NCBI RefSeq assembly: GCF_018687075.1
Contig: NZ_CP061285.1
Coordinates: forward strand, 682,001 to 746,000
DNA from: Polynucleobacter sp. MWH-UH35A
GTDB taxonomy: Bacteria; Pseudomonadota; Gammaproteobacteria; Burkholderiales; Burkholderiaceae
Reading direction: 5' to 3'
DNA: 64,000 bases
Of this stretch, positions 34,700-43,772 are shown in pieces (position 1 is the stretch's first letter; every line of letters starts with the position of its first letter). Both the position numbers and the translations under genes were made by a program. Below the pieces are notes generated by a model that was not told the DNA's origin, made no database searches, and was given only the letters and a program-made list of their open reading frames with translations.

Positions 34700-34707
34700 A
34701 AAATTGC

Positions 34708-34736
34708 TTGTTTACACCCATATACCTTCCTAGAAT
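34708..34736 (+). promoter_or_regulatory. Putative sigma70 promoter of aceE
   Basis: TTGTTT (34708-34713), 17-nt spacer, TAGAAT (34731-34736). The -10 box differs from consensus at one base, the -35 at two. The predicted start is about 45 nt before the aceE ATG. Confidence 0.5.
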
Positions 34737-34787
34737 ATTGCCTATAGAGTTAATGACAAATTAAGCACTATTCATTGGAGACAAAAG

Positions 34788-37484
34788 ATGGCCGCAGTTC
34801 CAGACCAAGTATTAGGTAAACAGAATGCCCAGGATGTGGATCCGGGGGAGACTCAAGAATGGTTGCAAGCGCTTGATGGCGTGATTCGCAACGAGGGTCC
34901 TGAGAGAGCGGCCTATCTGATTGATCAGCAAATTTCTCATGCGAGGGTTAACGGAGTAGTGCAGCCTTTCCATGCAGAGACTCCTTATATCAATACCATC
35001 CCTGTTGAAAACCAGGCACGCTTACCCGGTGACCAAAATGTAGAGCATCGCATTCGTTCCTACACGCGTTGGAATGCAATGGCAATGGTTCTGCGTGCTA
35101 ATAAAGACACCAACGTTGGTGGGCATATTTCTTCATTCCAGTCAGCAGCTACTTTGTATGACGTTGGCTTTAATCATTTCTGGCACGCCCCATCTCCTGA
35201 GCATGGCGGGGATCTGATATTTGTTCAAGGACACTCGGCGCCGGGTGTTTATGCGCGTGCATATATGTTGGGCCGTCTTGAAGAGGGTCAGCTTAATAAC
35301 TTCCGTCAAGAAGTGGGCGGTAAAGGAATCTCTAGTTACCCACATCCATGGTTGATGCCAGATTTTTGGCAGTTCCCAACAGTGTCGATGGGTCTTGGCC
35401 CAATTATGGCCATTTATCAAGCGCGCTTTATGAAGTACCTGACTGATCGTGGATTTATTCAGGAGCAAGGTCGCAAAGTCTGGGCCTTCTTGGGTGATGG
35501 TGAAACCGACGAACCAGAATCGTTGGGCGCAATTGGCATGGCCGGTCGTGAAAAGCTCGACAACCTTATTTTTGTTATTAACTGCAACTTGCAGCGCTTA
35601 GATGGGCCAGTGCGCGGTAATGGAAAAATCATTCAGGAGCTTGAGAGTGAATTCCGTGGCGCAGGTTGGAATGTCATCAAAGTAGTGTGGGGCGGTCAGT
35701 GGGATGCTTTATTTGCCCGCGACAAAAAAGGCATCTTGATGCAGCGCCTTGGCGAAATTGTTGACGGTCAGTATCAAACCATGAAGTCTAAGAATGGCGC
35801 TTATGTTCGCGAGATCGTATTTAATACCCCAGAATTAAAAGCTTTAGTGAGCGACTGGAGTGATGATGAAATCTGGCAACTCAATCGCGGTGGTCATGAT
35901 CCTCATAAAGTTTTTGCAGCATTTCATGCGGCGGTAAATCACAAAGAACAGCCAACAGTGATCTTGGCCCACACCATTAAAGGTTATGGCATGGGAGGCT
36001 CTGGAGAGGCTATGAATATTGCCCACCAAGCCAAGAAGATGAACGCCGATGACGTCCGTCGTTTCCGCGATCGCTTTGAGATTCCTGTAAAAGATGAGCA
36101 ATTAGATGAAATGCCTTTGGTGAAATTTGCCGAAGGTAGTCCAGAGTTGGAGTACATGAAGGCGCGTCGTCAAGAATTAGGTGGCTACCTGCCACAACGT
36201 CGTATGAAGGCAGAAAGTCTGCCTGTGCCAGCACTCGATGTTTTTGCTCCTTTGCTAGAAGCTACTACAGAGGGTCGCGAGATCTCAACAACCATGGCAT
36301 TCGTACGCATGCTCAATACGGTTGTGCGCGATAAAGTTTTGGGTAAGCGTGTAGTACCTATTGTTCCAGATGAATCTCGTACCTTTGGTATGGAAGGCAT
36401 GTTCCGCCAACTCGGCATTTGGAATCAATTGGGTCAGTTGTATACACCAGAAGATCATGATCAATTGATGTTCTATAAAGAAGATAAGACTGGTCAAATC
36501 TTGCAAGAGGGTATTAACGAAGCTGGTGGTATGTGTGATTGGATCGCCGCTGCAACTTCTTACTCTACCCACGGCGTCCCAATGCTGCCTTTCTATATCT
36601 TCTACTCGATGTTTGGTTTCCAGCGTATTGGTGACTTGGCTTGGGCAGCAGGCGATATGCGTAGTCGTGGTTTCTTGCTGGGGGGTACTGCCGGCAGAAC
36701 TACTTTGAATGGTGAGGGCTTGCAACATGAAGATGGTCATAGCCATCTCTGGAGCGGTGCAGTTCCAAACTGCATTAGCTATGACCCTACATTCGCATTT
36801 GAGTTGGCTGTAGTAATTCAAGATGGTATGCGTCGCATGTTGGAAGTTCAGGAAGACGTGTATTACTACGTTACGTTGATGAACGAGAACTATGCTCATC
36901 CAGCAATGCCTAGGGGCGCAGAAAAAGACATTATTAAAGGTATGTACAAGTTGAAGTCTGTTGGAGACGACAAGGCATCGCTACGTGTACAACTCTTAGG
37001 TTCTGGCACCATCTTCCGTGAGGTGATTGAAGCTGCCGAGATTCTCCATAAAGATTGGGGCATTGCTTCTGATTTATGGGGTTGCCCAAGTTTCACTGAG
37101 TTAGGCCGTGATTGGACTGCGGTTCACCGCGCTAATTTACTGAACCCAACTGCTGCGCCAGCCTTATCTCATGTGGAGAAGTGCTTGAAAGATACCTCCG
37201 GGCCAATCGTTGCTGCTACCGACTATGTTCGTTTGTTCGCAGAGCAGATTCGTCCAGCGATTCAGCACATGGGTCGTCGCTATGAAGTGTTAGGCACTGA
37301 CGGCTTTGGTCGTTCTGATACCCGTGAAAAACTTCGTGACTTCTTTGAAGTAGATCGCCGTTGGGTAGTTCTCACCGCTTTGAGATCGTTGGTTGACTCT
37401 GGTCAGCTTGATCGCTCTAAGTTGGCTGAAGCGATTAAGAAATATGACATCGACACTACTAAACCAAACCCGATGATGGTTTGA
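34788..37484 (+). CDS. aceE: Pyruvate dehydrogenase E1 component (homodimeric type)
   Basis: Decarboxylates pyruvate and acetylates the lipoyl groups of E2, using thiamine diphosphate. The 898-residue length fits the homodimeric E1 of gammaproteobacteria and betaproteobacteria. GHISSFQSAATLYDVGFNHF is the substrate-side signature, GDGETDEPES begins the ThDP motif, completed by NLIFVINCNLQRLDGP (GDG to NCN). The ribosome binding site TTGGAGA is 8 nt upstream. It heads the operon aceE-aceF-lpd, whose genes are 15 and 9 nt apart. Confidence 0.98.
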   Translation: MAAVPDQVLGKQNAQDVDPGETQEWLQALDGVIRNEGPERAAYLIDQQISHARVNGVVQPFHAETPYINTIPVENQARLPGDQNVEHRIRSYTRWNAMAMVLRANKDTNVGGHISSFQSAATLYDVGFNHFWHAPSPEHGGDLIFVQGHSAPGVYARAYMLGRLEEGQLNNFRQEVGGKGISSYPHPWLMPDFWQFPTVSMGLGPIMAIYQARFMKYLTDRGFIQEQGRKVWAFLGDGETDEPESLGAIGMAGREKLDNLIFVINCNLQRLDGPVRGNGKIIQELESEFRGAGWNVIKVVWGGQWDALFARDKKGILMQRLGEIVDGQYQTMKSKNGAYVREIVFNTPELKALVSDWSDDEIWQLNRGGHDPHKVFAAFHAAVNHKEQPTVILAHTIKGYGMGGSGEAMNIAHQAKKMNADDVRRFRDRFEIPVKDEQLDEMPLVKFAEGSPELEYMKARRQELGGYLPQRRMKAESLPVPALDVFAPLLEATTEGREISTTMAFVRMLNTVVRDKVLGKRVVPIVPDESRTFGMEGMFRQLGIWNQLGQLYTPEDHDQLMFYKEDKTGQILQEGINEAGGMCDWIAAATSYSTHGVPMLPFYIFYSMFGFQRIGDLAWAAGDMRSRGFLLGGTAGRTTLNGEGLQHEDGHSHLWSGAVPNCISYDPTFAFELAVVIQDGMRRMLEVQEDVYYYVTLMNENYAHPAMPRGAEKDIIKGMYKLKSVGDDKASLRVQLLGSGTIFREVIEAAEILHKDWGIASDLWGCPSFTELGRDWTAVHRANLLNPTAAPALSHVEKCLKDTSGPIVAATDYVRLFAEQIRPAIQHMGRRYEVLGTDGFGRSDTREKLRDFFEVDRRWVVLTALRSLVDSGQLDRSKLAEAIKKYDIDTTKPNPMMV

Positions 37485-37499
37485 TAAGAGATAAATACT

Positions 37500-39107
37500 A
37501 TGAGTCAACTAATTGAAATCAAAGTCCCGGATATCGGTGACTATAAAGATGTGCCGGTCATTGAAGTCTTAGTCAAGGCGGGTGACAAGGTCGAGAAAGA
37601 GCAATCCATTGTGGTGCTTGAATCTGATAAAGCCACTATGGATGTTCCCTCATCGCACTCCGGCATCGTTAAAGAAGTCAAAGTTAAAGTGGGTGACAAC
37701 CTTTCTGAGGGATCACTGGTGATTACTTTAGAAGAGGGCGCGGGAGCGCCTGCAGCTTCAGCACCACCGCCTGCGGTCAGTGCATCTGCTGCAGCACCTG
37801 CAAGCACTGGCGGCTCACCTATTGAAATTAAGGTTCCCGATATTGGTGATTACAAAGATGTTCCAGTCATTGAAGTCTTAGTCAAGGCAGGTGACAAGGT
37901 CGAGAAAGAGCAATCGATTGTTGTTCTTGAGTCTGATAAAGCCACTATGGACGTTCCTTCATCACACTCCGGCATCGTCAAAGAAGTTAAGGTCAAGGTA
38001 GGTGATAACCTCTCCGAAGGATCGGTAGTTGTGATCTTGGAAGGTGGGGCATCAGGATCTGCAACGGCTCCTGCCACCGCACCTGCAGCATCTCCAGCCG
38101 CTTCAGCAAGCAAACCGGTTGAACCTCCAATTGCACGTGCACCAGCACCGCCTCCCATTAGCAGTACACCTGCTCCAGTGGATGCAGCAGTGAGCCATGC
38201 AAGCCCATCTGTGCGCAAGTTTGCGCGTGAGCTCGGTGTGACCATTGCGCAAGTCAAAGGGTCTGGACCAAAGGGTCGGATCACGCAGGAAGATGTTCAA
38301 GCATTTGTGAAGGCGGCCATGAGTAGCGGAGCTGCAAGCTCTGCGGCAGCATCTAGTGGCGGTAGCTTAGGCGGCCTCAATTTGATTCCTTGGCCGAAAG
38401 TGGATTTCACGAAGTTTGGTGAGATTGAGCGTCAGCCATTAAATCGAATTAAGAAACTCACTGCAGCCAATTTGGGTCGCAACTGGGTGATGATTCCTGC
38501 CGTGACTTACCACGAGGACGCTGACATTACTGACTTAGAGGCATTCCGTGTTCTCACGAATAAAGAGAACGAGAAGAAGGGCATCAAAATTACCATGCTC
38601 GCTTTCTTAATGAAAGCCGCTGTAGCAGCGCTGAAGAAATATCCTGAGTTCAACAGCTCTTTGGATGGCGATGATCTGATTCTGAAGAAATACTTCAATA
38701 TTGGTTTTGCGGCAGATACACCAACAGGATTGGTTGTACCTGTGATTAAGGATGCAGATAAGAAAGGCATCTTTGAGTTAGCGAAAGAAACCTCTGATTT
38801 AGCGGCGCTCGCTCGGGATGGCAAGTTAAAGCCAGATCAAATGCAAGGCGCTAGCTTTACGATCTCATCTCTAGGCGGTATTGGTGGTACGTATTTCTCG
38901 CCGATTGTGAATGCGCCTGAGGTAGCTATTCTGGGTGTTAGCAAGGCTGCCATGAAACCAGTTTGGGATGGCAAGCAATTTGTCCCAAGACTGATTTGTC
39001 CATTATCTTTGTCTGCAGATCACCGCGTGATTGATGGTGCTTTGGCTACGCGTTTCAATGTGTACATAGCTCAGCTCTTGGCCGACTTCCGTCGCGCTAG
39101 TCTGTAA
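37500..39107 (+). CDS. aceF: Pyruvate dehydrogenase E2, dihydrolipoyl acetyltransferase
   Basis: The core acetyltransferase of the pyruvate dehydrogenase complex, 535 residues. Two lipoyl domains (about 5-80 and 108-185) with lipoylated Lys44 and Lys147 in ESDKATM are joined by Ala/Pro linkers. A peripheral subunit-binding domain (about 232-268, SPSVRKFARELGV) and the catalytic domain follow; the latter ends with the HRVIDGA motif (catalytic His and Asp). The two lipoyl domains are identical over 68 residues. This is discussed as a repeat and a finding. Confidence 0.98.
   Translation: MSQLIEIKVPDIGDYKDVPVIEVLVKAGDKVEKEQSIVVLESDKATMDVPSSHSGIVKEVKVKVGDNLSEGSLVITLEEGAGAPAASAPPPAVSASAAAPASTGGSPIEIKVPDIGDYKDVPVIEVLVKAGDKVEKEQSIVVLESDKATMDVPSSHSGIVKEVKVKVGDNLSEGSVVVILEGGASGSATAPATAPAASPAASASKPVEPPIARAPAPPPISSTPAPVDAAVSHASPSVRKFARELGVTIAQVKGSGPKGRITQEDVQAFVKAAMSSGAASSAAASSGGSLGGLNLIPWPKVDFTKFGEIERQPLNRIKKLTAANLGRNWVMIPAVTYHEDADITDLEAFRVLTNKENEKKGIKITMLAFLMKAAVAALKKYPEFNSSLDGDDLILKKYFNIGFAADTPTGLVVPVIKDADKKGIFELAKETSDLAALARDGKLKPDQMQGASFTISSLGGIGGTYFSPIVNAPEVAILGVSKAAMKPVWDGKQFVPRLICPLSLSADHRVIDGALATRFNVYIAQLLADFRRASL
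37512..37715 (+). repeat. Lipoyl domain repeat, copy 1 (pair at 37821-38024)
   Basis: Codons 5-72 of aceF encode the same 68 amino acids as codons 108-175 (37821-38024). The DNA copies differ at scattered, apparently synonymous, positions. The duplication is therefore not recent, and the protein sequence has been kept identical. Confidence 0.9.
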
Positions 39108-39116
39108 GGGGGGTCT

Positions 39117-40898
39117 ATGGCTAAGCAAACGATTCTCGTTCCAGATATTGGAGACTATTCAGATGTGCCGGTGATTGAAGTGCTGGTTAAGGTTGGTGAC
39201 GTGATTGAAAAAGAACAGCCGTTATTGGTTCTTGAATCCGACAAGGCCACAATGGAAGTGCCAGCAGATGCTGCAGGCACCGTTACTAGCATTGCAATCA
39301 AACTCGGGGATAAGGTCAGCAAAGGTTCTGTGATCGCTGAAATTGAAGCGAGTGCTCCGGCTCCAGCAGCAAAACCTGTCACATCAACTGCGCCAACACC
39401 AGCAGTGCCAACAATGACAGCGGCTCCTGCACCAGTGGCGGGGCAGTACAGCGGCAAGGTTGATCATGAGTGTGAAATGCTGCTGCTTGGTGCGGGTCCT
39501 GGTGGTTACAGTGCAGCGTTCCGTAGTGCTGATTTGGGCATGAATACCGTATTAGTAGAGCGCTATCCGACTTTAGGTGGTGTGTGCTTGAACGTGGGTT
39601 GTATTCCATCAAAAGCATTACTTCATACCACCGCAGTCATGGATGAAGTCAAAACCATGGCTAAGCACGGCATTACTTTTGGCGCCCCCAAGATTGAGAT
39701 CGATCAATTGCGTGCTTACAAAGAATCTGTGATTGCCAAATTAACGGGCGGACTGGCTGGTATGGCAAAAGCCCGTAAGGTGAAAGTGGTGCGTGGTCTA
39801 GGTAAGTTTTTGGATGCAAACCATGTCGAGGTTGAGCTAACTGACGGTTCAGGTCAGGATCTCACCGGCAAAAAAGAAGTGGTGCGTTTTCAGAAGGCCA
39901 TCATTGCTGCAGGTAGTCAACCCGTTAAATTACCTTTCTTGCCAGCAGATCCACGTATTGTGGATAGCACTGGCGCATTACTGCTCAAGAGTATTCCAAA
40001 GAGAATGCTCGTTATTGGTGGTGGCATTATTGGTTTGGAGATGGCAACGGTATACAGCACACTCGGTTCGCGCATCGACATCGCTGAGATGATGGATGGC
40101 CTTATGGCTGGTGCTGATCGTGATTTAGAAAAAGTTTGGGAGAAGTTCAATGCCGGACGATTTGAAAAAATCATGCTCAAGACCCGCGCTGCCAAGGCTG
40201 AAGTTAAACCCGATGGCATACAAGTAAGCTTTGAAGGTGAAAATGCTCCAGCAGAACCGCAAACCTACGACTTGGTATTGGTTGCGGTAGGTCGCGCACC
40301 GAATGGCAAAAAGATTGATGCTGATAAAGCGGGTGTTCAAGTCGATGATCGCGGTTTTATTCCGGTTGACAAACAAATGCGTACCAATGTGCCTAATATT
40401 TTCGCCATTGGCGACTTGGTTGGTCAGCCAATGCTGGCTCACAAGGCAGTGCATGAAGGTCACGTTGCTGCTGAAGTTGCTGCTGGTGAAAAATCCTACT
40501 TTGATGCGAAACAAATTCCATCAGTTGCCTACACAGATCCTGAGGTAGCTTGGGCTGGTTTGACAGAGGAGCAGTGTAAGGCGCAGGGAATCGCTTATGA
40601 GAAAGGTTTATTTCCATGGGCGGCCAGTGGACGTGCCATTGCCAATGGTCGTGATGAAGGTTTCACGAAGCTGATTTTTGATGCTACTACTCATCGCATT
40701 ATCGGTGGCGGTATTGTTGGTACACACGCCGGTGATTTAATTGGTGAAGTGTGTTTGGCTATCGAGATGGGTGCCGATGCAGTGGATATTGGTAAAACAA
40801 TACATCCCCATCCCACTCTCGGTGAATCGGTTGGTCTAGCTGCTGAAGCGGCGCATGGTCATTGCACCGACTTGCCACCAGTAAAAAAGAAATCTTAA
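39117..40898 (+). CDS. lpdA: Dihydrolipoamide dehydrogenase (E3) with N-terminal lipoyl domain
   Basis: The E3 subunit that reoxidises dihydrolipoamide with NAD. The 593 residues comprise a lipoyl domain (about 3-78, Lys43 in ESDKATM), a Pro/Ala linker (about 80-115) and the flavoprotein. The latter has an FAD-binding GAGPGGYSAA, the redox disulfide CLNVGC in GGVCLNVGCIPSKAL, an NAD-binding GGGIIGLEMA and the catalytic His-Glu near the end (HPHPTLGE). A lipoyl domain fused to E3 is known in Neisseria and Burkholderiales. It is the last gene of the operon, 9 nt after aceF. Confidence 0.97.
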   Translation: MAKQTILVPDIGDYSDVPVIEVLVKVGDVIEKEQPLLVLESDKATMEVPADAAGTVTSIAIKLGDKVSKGSVIAEIEASAPAPAAKPVTSTAPTPAVPTMTAAPAPVAGQYSGKVDHECEMLLLGAGPGGYSAAFRSADLGMNTVLVERYPTLGGVCLNVGCIPSKALLHTTAVMDEVKTMAKHGITFGAPKIEIDQLRAYKESVIAKLTGGLAGMAKARKVKVVRGLGKFLDANHVEVELTDGSGQDLTGKKEVVRFQKAIIAAGSQPVKLPFLPADPRIVDSTGALLLKSIPKRMLVIGGGIIGLEMATVYSTLGSRIDIAEMMDGLMAGADRDLEKVWEKFNAGRFEKIMLKTRAAKAEVKPDGIQVSFEGENAPAEPQTYDLVLVAVGRAPNGKKIDADKAGVQVDDRGFIPVDKQMRTNVPNIFAIGDLVGQPMLAHKAVHEGHVAAEVAAGEKSYFDAKQIPSVAYTDPEVAWAGLTEEQCKAQGIAYEKGLFPWAASGRAIANGRDEGFTKLIFDATTHRIIGGGIVGTHAGDLIGEVCLAIEMGADAVDIGKTIHPHPTLGESVGLAAEAAHGHCTDLPPVKKKS

Positions 40899-40928
40899 GT
40901 AGTTAAGAAATATTGGCGGTGCAAAAGT

Positions 40929-40954
40929 AAAAGCCCCGAGTCATCGGGGCTTTT
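40929..40954. terminator. Bidirectional terminator after the pdh operon
   Basis: A perfect 11-bp stem AAAAGCCCCGA/TCGGGGCTTTT with a 4-nt loop. It ends the aceE-aceF-lpd operon on the plus strand and, by its A-run, can also end the convergent phasin transcript. Confidence 0.9.
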
Positions 40955-40989
40955 GCATTCAAGCGGGTTCGCTTAAGTTTCTTTTGAGA

Positions 40990-41544
40990 TTATTTCTTCT
41001 TGCCGGATTTACTGGCGGTATCAGCAGCCTTTAATACGGTTTCAGTTGCGGTGTTGAGATTGGTTTGCGCAACTTCAACTGCATGCTTCACCGCCTTTTG
41101 ACTAGTTTCAAACACATTGTTTGCAGAAGCGATAGCCTGTTTCATAGCTTGCACGGCTGCATCAGAGCCAGCTGGCGCATTCTTAGTCCACTCTTCCACC
41201 AATGAGTTGATTTTCTTTTGCCCTGCTTGAAATTCTTTTTCAGCAGACTGGGTGAAACTATTTTGAGTCTCGTGGGCCAATTCATATAAATGACGACTAT
41301 AAGCCATAATTTTTTCTGCCATCGGCTGCACAGTTTCAGCTTGATGAGCAAGCAATTGCTGAATGTCTTTAACTTCCAGCGCTTTCTTGGCGCTATTCAT
41401 GCTATCGCTCAAGCTTTGTTTGGCAATGTGCATGTTGAGCTCAACCAATTTTTCAATACTTTGCAAAGCTTGATTGGTTAAGCCACTCAAGGTTTCTAAG
41501 TTTGCTTTTTGTGCGGCTGCAATTTGTTCTGGGGTTAAGTTCAT
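40990..41544 (-). CDS. phaP: Phasin family protein
   Basis: A 184-residue, Ala- and Gln-rich, all-helical protein without a signal peptide. The opening MNLTPEQIAAAQKANLETLS and the arrangement of amphipathic helices are typical of phasins (PhaP), which coat polyhydroxybutyrate granules. The C-terminus is Lys-rich (SKSGKKK). It suggests that the organism makes storage granules, which agrees with a 3-hydroxybutyryl-CoA dehydrogenase at 52835-53689, though no PHA synthase is in the window. It is transcribed alone, convergent with lpd. Confidence 0.9.
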   Translation of the reverse strand: MNLTPEQIAAAQKANLETLSGLTNQALQSIEKLVELNMHIAKQSLSDSMNSAKKALEVKDIQQLLAHQAETVQPMAEKIMAYSRHLYELAHETQNSFTQSAEKEFQAGQKKINSLVEEWTKNAPAGSDAAVQAMKQAIASANNVFETSQKAVKHAVEVAQTNLNTATETVLKAADTASKSGKKK

Positions 41545-41736
41545 CTTTATCTCTTTCCGTTTGACTGGTCTTTTGCTTGTGTACTTTTCTCTAATGTACT
41601 CCCTTTGGCAGCATTATATGAGCTAAATATTGCGTTGCAGCATAAGTTGCGCGTGATGGATCTAAGAAGGTCAAACGTGAAAAGAGCCTAAAATTGAACT
41701 CTTAGTAAAATTCTCAATATTTTCAGTAAGTTATCC

Positions 41737-42624
41737 ATGAAGCTTTCATTAGACAATGCCATTGCCCCGATATTTGTACTTATTTGGAGCACTGGCTTTG
41801 TCATTGCGCGTCTGGCCATGCCCTATGTAGAGCCGGCAACCTTCTTATTTTGGCGTTTTACGGGTGTTTTAGCCGCCATGGCAGCCCTCAGTTTGGTGTG
41901 GAGAATTACTTGGCCTAGTTGGTCTCAAATCAAGCACATCGCCGTTGCCGGCATGTTGCTCCAGTTTGGGTATTTGCTAGGCGTATGGTTTGCTGTCAGA
42001 TTGGGAATGACGGCTGGGCTCGTGGCAATCATTGTGGGGCTTCAGCCAATCGTGACTGCTTGGTTCGCCGCCTGGATTTCAGAAAAGGTAACTCCTCGCC
42101 AATGGATTGGCCTGGGATTTGGATTTGCTGGCGTCGCCTTGGTCGTTGCTGAAAAAATCGGCTTTGCACATATTCCTTTTGCAAGTTACATACTCGCATT
42201 TGCTGGATTGCTCTCGATTACCTTTGGCACCTTGTATCAGAAGAAATATTGTCCCGTATTTGACCTACGCGCTGGCTCATCCATTCAGTTTGGTGTGTCA
42301 GCGGTACTCTGCTTTATCTGCATGTATTTATTCGAGTCGGGAGAGATGGTTTGGAATGCATCCGTTATTAGTGCTTTGCTGTGGGCTATCTTCCCGTTAT
42401 CAATTGGGTCCATCAGCTTGCTATTTATGATGATTCGCAAGGGGGCTGCAACTAAAGTCACCAGCTTTCTCTATTTAGTGCCACCGACAACTGCAGCAAT
42501 GGCTTGGTTGATGTTTGATGAGCCATTTACATTATTAATGGCGGTGGGCTTGTGCTTGACGATGACGGGCGTGGTGCTAGTAAATGCCCGTCAGGCCAAT
42601 ACAGTGGCGACGATTGCGGAGTAG
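41737..42624 (+). CDS. EamA (DMT) family transporter
   Basis: A 295-residue inner-membrane protein with ten hydrophobic segments arranged as two EamA repeats of five. The opening APIFVLIWSTGFVIARLAMPYVEP is characteristic of RhaT/YdcZ-type drug/metabolite transporters. Members export metabolites such as amino acids or drugs; the substrate is unknown. The ribosome binding site is weak. It stands alone between the phasin and the pbpG-like gene. Confidence 0.9.
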   Translation: MKLSLDNAIAPIFVLIWSTGFVIARLAMPYVEPATFLFWRFTGVLAAMAALSLVWRITWPSWSQIKHIAVAGMLLQFGYLLGVWFAVRLGMTAGLVAIIVGLQPIVTAWFAAWISEKVTPRQWIGLGFGFAGVALVVAEKIGFAHIPFASYILAFAGLLSITFGTLYQKKYCPVFDLRAGSSIQFGVSAVLCFICMYLFESGEMVWNASVISALLWAIFPLSIGSISLLFMMIRKGAATKVTSFLYLVPPTTAAMAWLMFDEPFTLLMAVGLCLTMTGVVLVNARQANTVATIAE

Positions 42625-42745
42625 GGTAAGCCGTTTAAAGTTTATTTAGTGGGATGAATTACCTAGTTTGGGGCGAATAAAACCGTCATGTCTTAGGAAA
42701 TTAATTATCATTCCGTATGTTGAAAGTTTTGGAAGGTATTTTGGG

Positions 42746-43762
42746 ATGCGTTTGAATCGATTTTGGCTTGCTGCCTTAGGGACACTTTTTGTAGTTAGCA
42801 CCTTAGTTAATACACCCGCTATTGCCTCTACTAAAGATAAGCAGACCGCTAAAACTCCCGCCAAAGCAACTACTAAGACATCTACAAAATCTGCCAAGAA
42901 GCCCAAAACTGTTCGCGTTACAGTAACGCGTTCAGCAGAACCCATCATTCCTGCGAGACCATCTCTTGCTACTGCATTGGGATTGCGTGGTCAGCACGAT
43001 GAGCTCAGTCTCAAATCTAGCGTAGCCATGGTTGTTAATCAAGATACCAAAGAAGTGTATTTTGAAAAGAACCCATCGGTGAGTTTACCGATTGCCTCTA
43101 TTACCAAGTTAATGACAGCGATGGTGGTGTTGGACTCTAAGTTACCTTTAGATGAAACATTGGTCATTAATGCAGACGACGTGCATATCTATCGCACATC
43201 CCGTTTAGCTGGCGGCACAGTTTTAACCAGAGAAGAGGCATTGCTCTTGGCGCTCATGTCCTCTGAGAACCGGGCCGCATATACCTTGGGAAGAAATTAT
43301 CCAGGCGGCATCCCTGCGTTTGTGGATGCGATGAATCGTAAGGCAAAAGAATTGGGCATGGACCACTCTCATTTTGCCGATCCTACCGGACTCATGAGTG
43401 AGAACGTTGCCTCTGCGGAAGATCTAACAAGGATGTTGAATGCTGCTTATCAATACAAAATGATTCGGGAGTTTTCAACCTGGCCAGATTTAACTATGGT
43501 GATTGCGAAACGTCCGCAGAAGTTTCTCAACACCAATCGCTTAGTACGCTCCGGTGATATGAATATCGGCCTCCAGAAAACTGGCTTTATTAATGCCGCT
43601 GGTAAATGTTTAGTAATGCAAGCTAGAGTGAACAACACACCATTGCTGTTGGTTTTCTTGGACTCTGTTGGAACGCAATCACGTTTTGCAGACGCTGTGC
43701 GTGTGCGCGATTGGTATGAGCGTATGCCTTCTGGTGCGCAGCCGATCCGTCGCTTGATGTAA
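42746..43762 (+). CDS. pbpG: D-alanyl-D-alanine endopeptidase (PBP7 type)
   Basis: A penicillin-binding peptidase of the S11 family acting on peptidoglycan cross-links. From ATG 42746 (GGAAGG 9 nt upstream) it is 338 residues; the start at 42668 would precede the signal peptide with an unlikely leader. A signal peptide (about 1-28) is followed by a Lys/Thr-rich linker (about 29-58) and the catalytic domain with Ser118-Ile-Thr-Lys121, SSEN and LQKTGF. The S-x-x-K, S-x-N and K-T-G triad is complete. It is periplasmic. Confidence 0.92.
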   Translation: MRLNRFWLAALGTLFVVSTLVNTPAIASTKDKQTAKTPAKATTKTSTKSAKKPKTVRVTVTRSAEPIIPARPSLATALGLRGQHDELSLKSSVAMVVNQDTKEVYFEKNPSVSLPIASITKLMTAMVVLDSKLPLDETLVINADDVHIYRTSRLAGGTVLTREEALLLALMSSENRAAYTLGRNYPGGIPAFVDAMNRKAKELGMDHSHFADPTGLMSENVASAEDLTRMLNAAYQYKMIREFSTWPDLTMVIAKRPQKFLNTNRLVRSGDMNIGLQKTGFINAAGKCLVMQARVNNTPLLLVFLDSVGTQSRFADAVRVRDWYERMPSGAQPIRRLM

Positions 43763-43772
43763 GCTGAGCTAA

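Noticed and set aside
37512..38024. Assembly duplication in aceF
   Set aside because: The copies differ at many silent positions, and two lipoyl domains are normal for E2.
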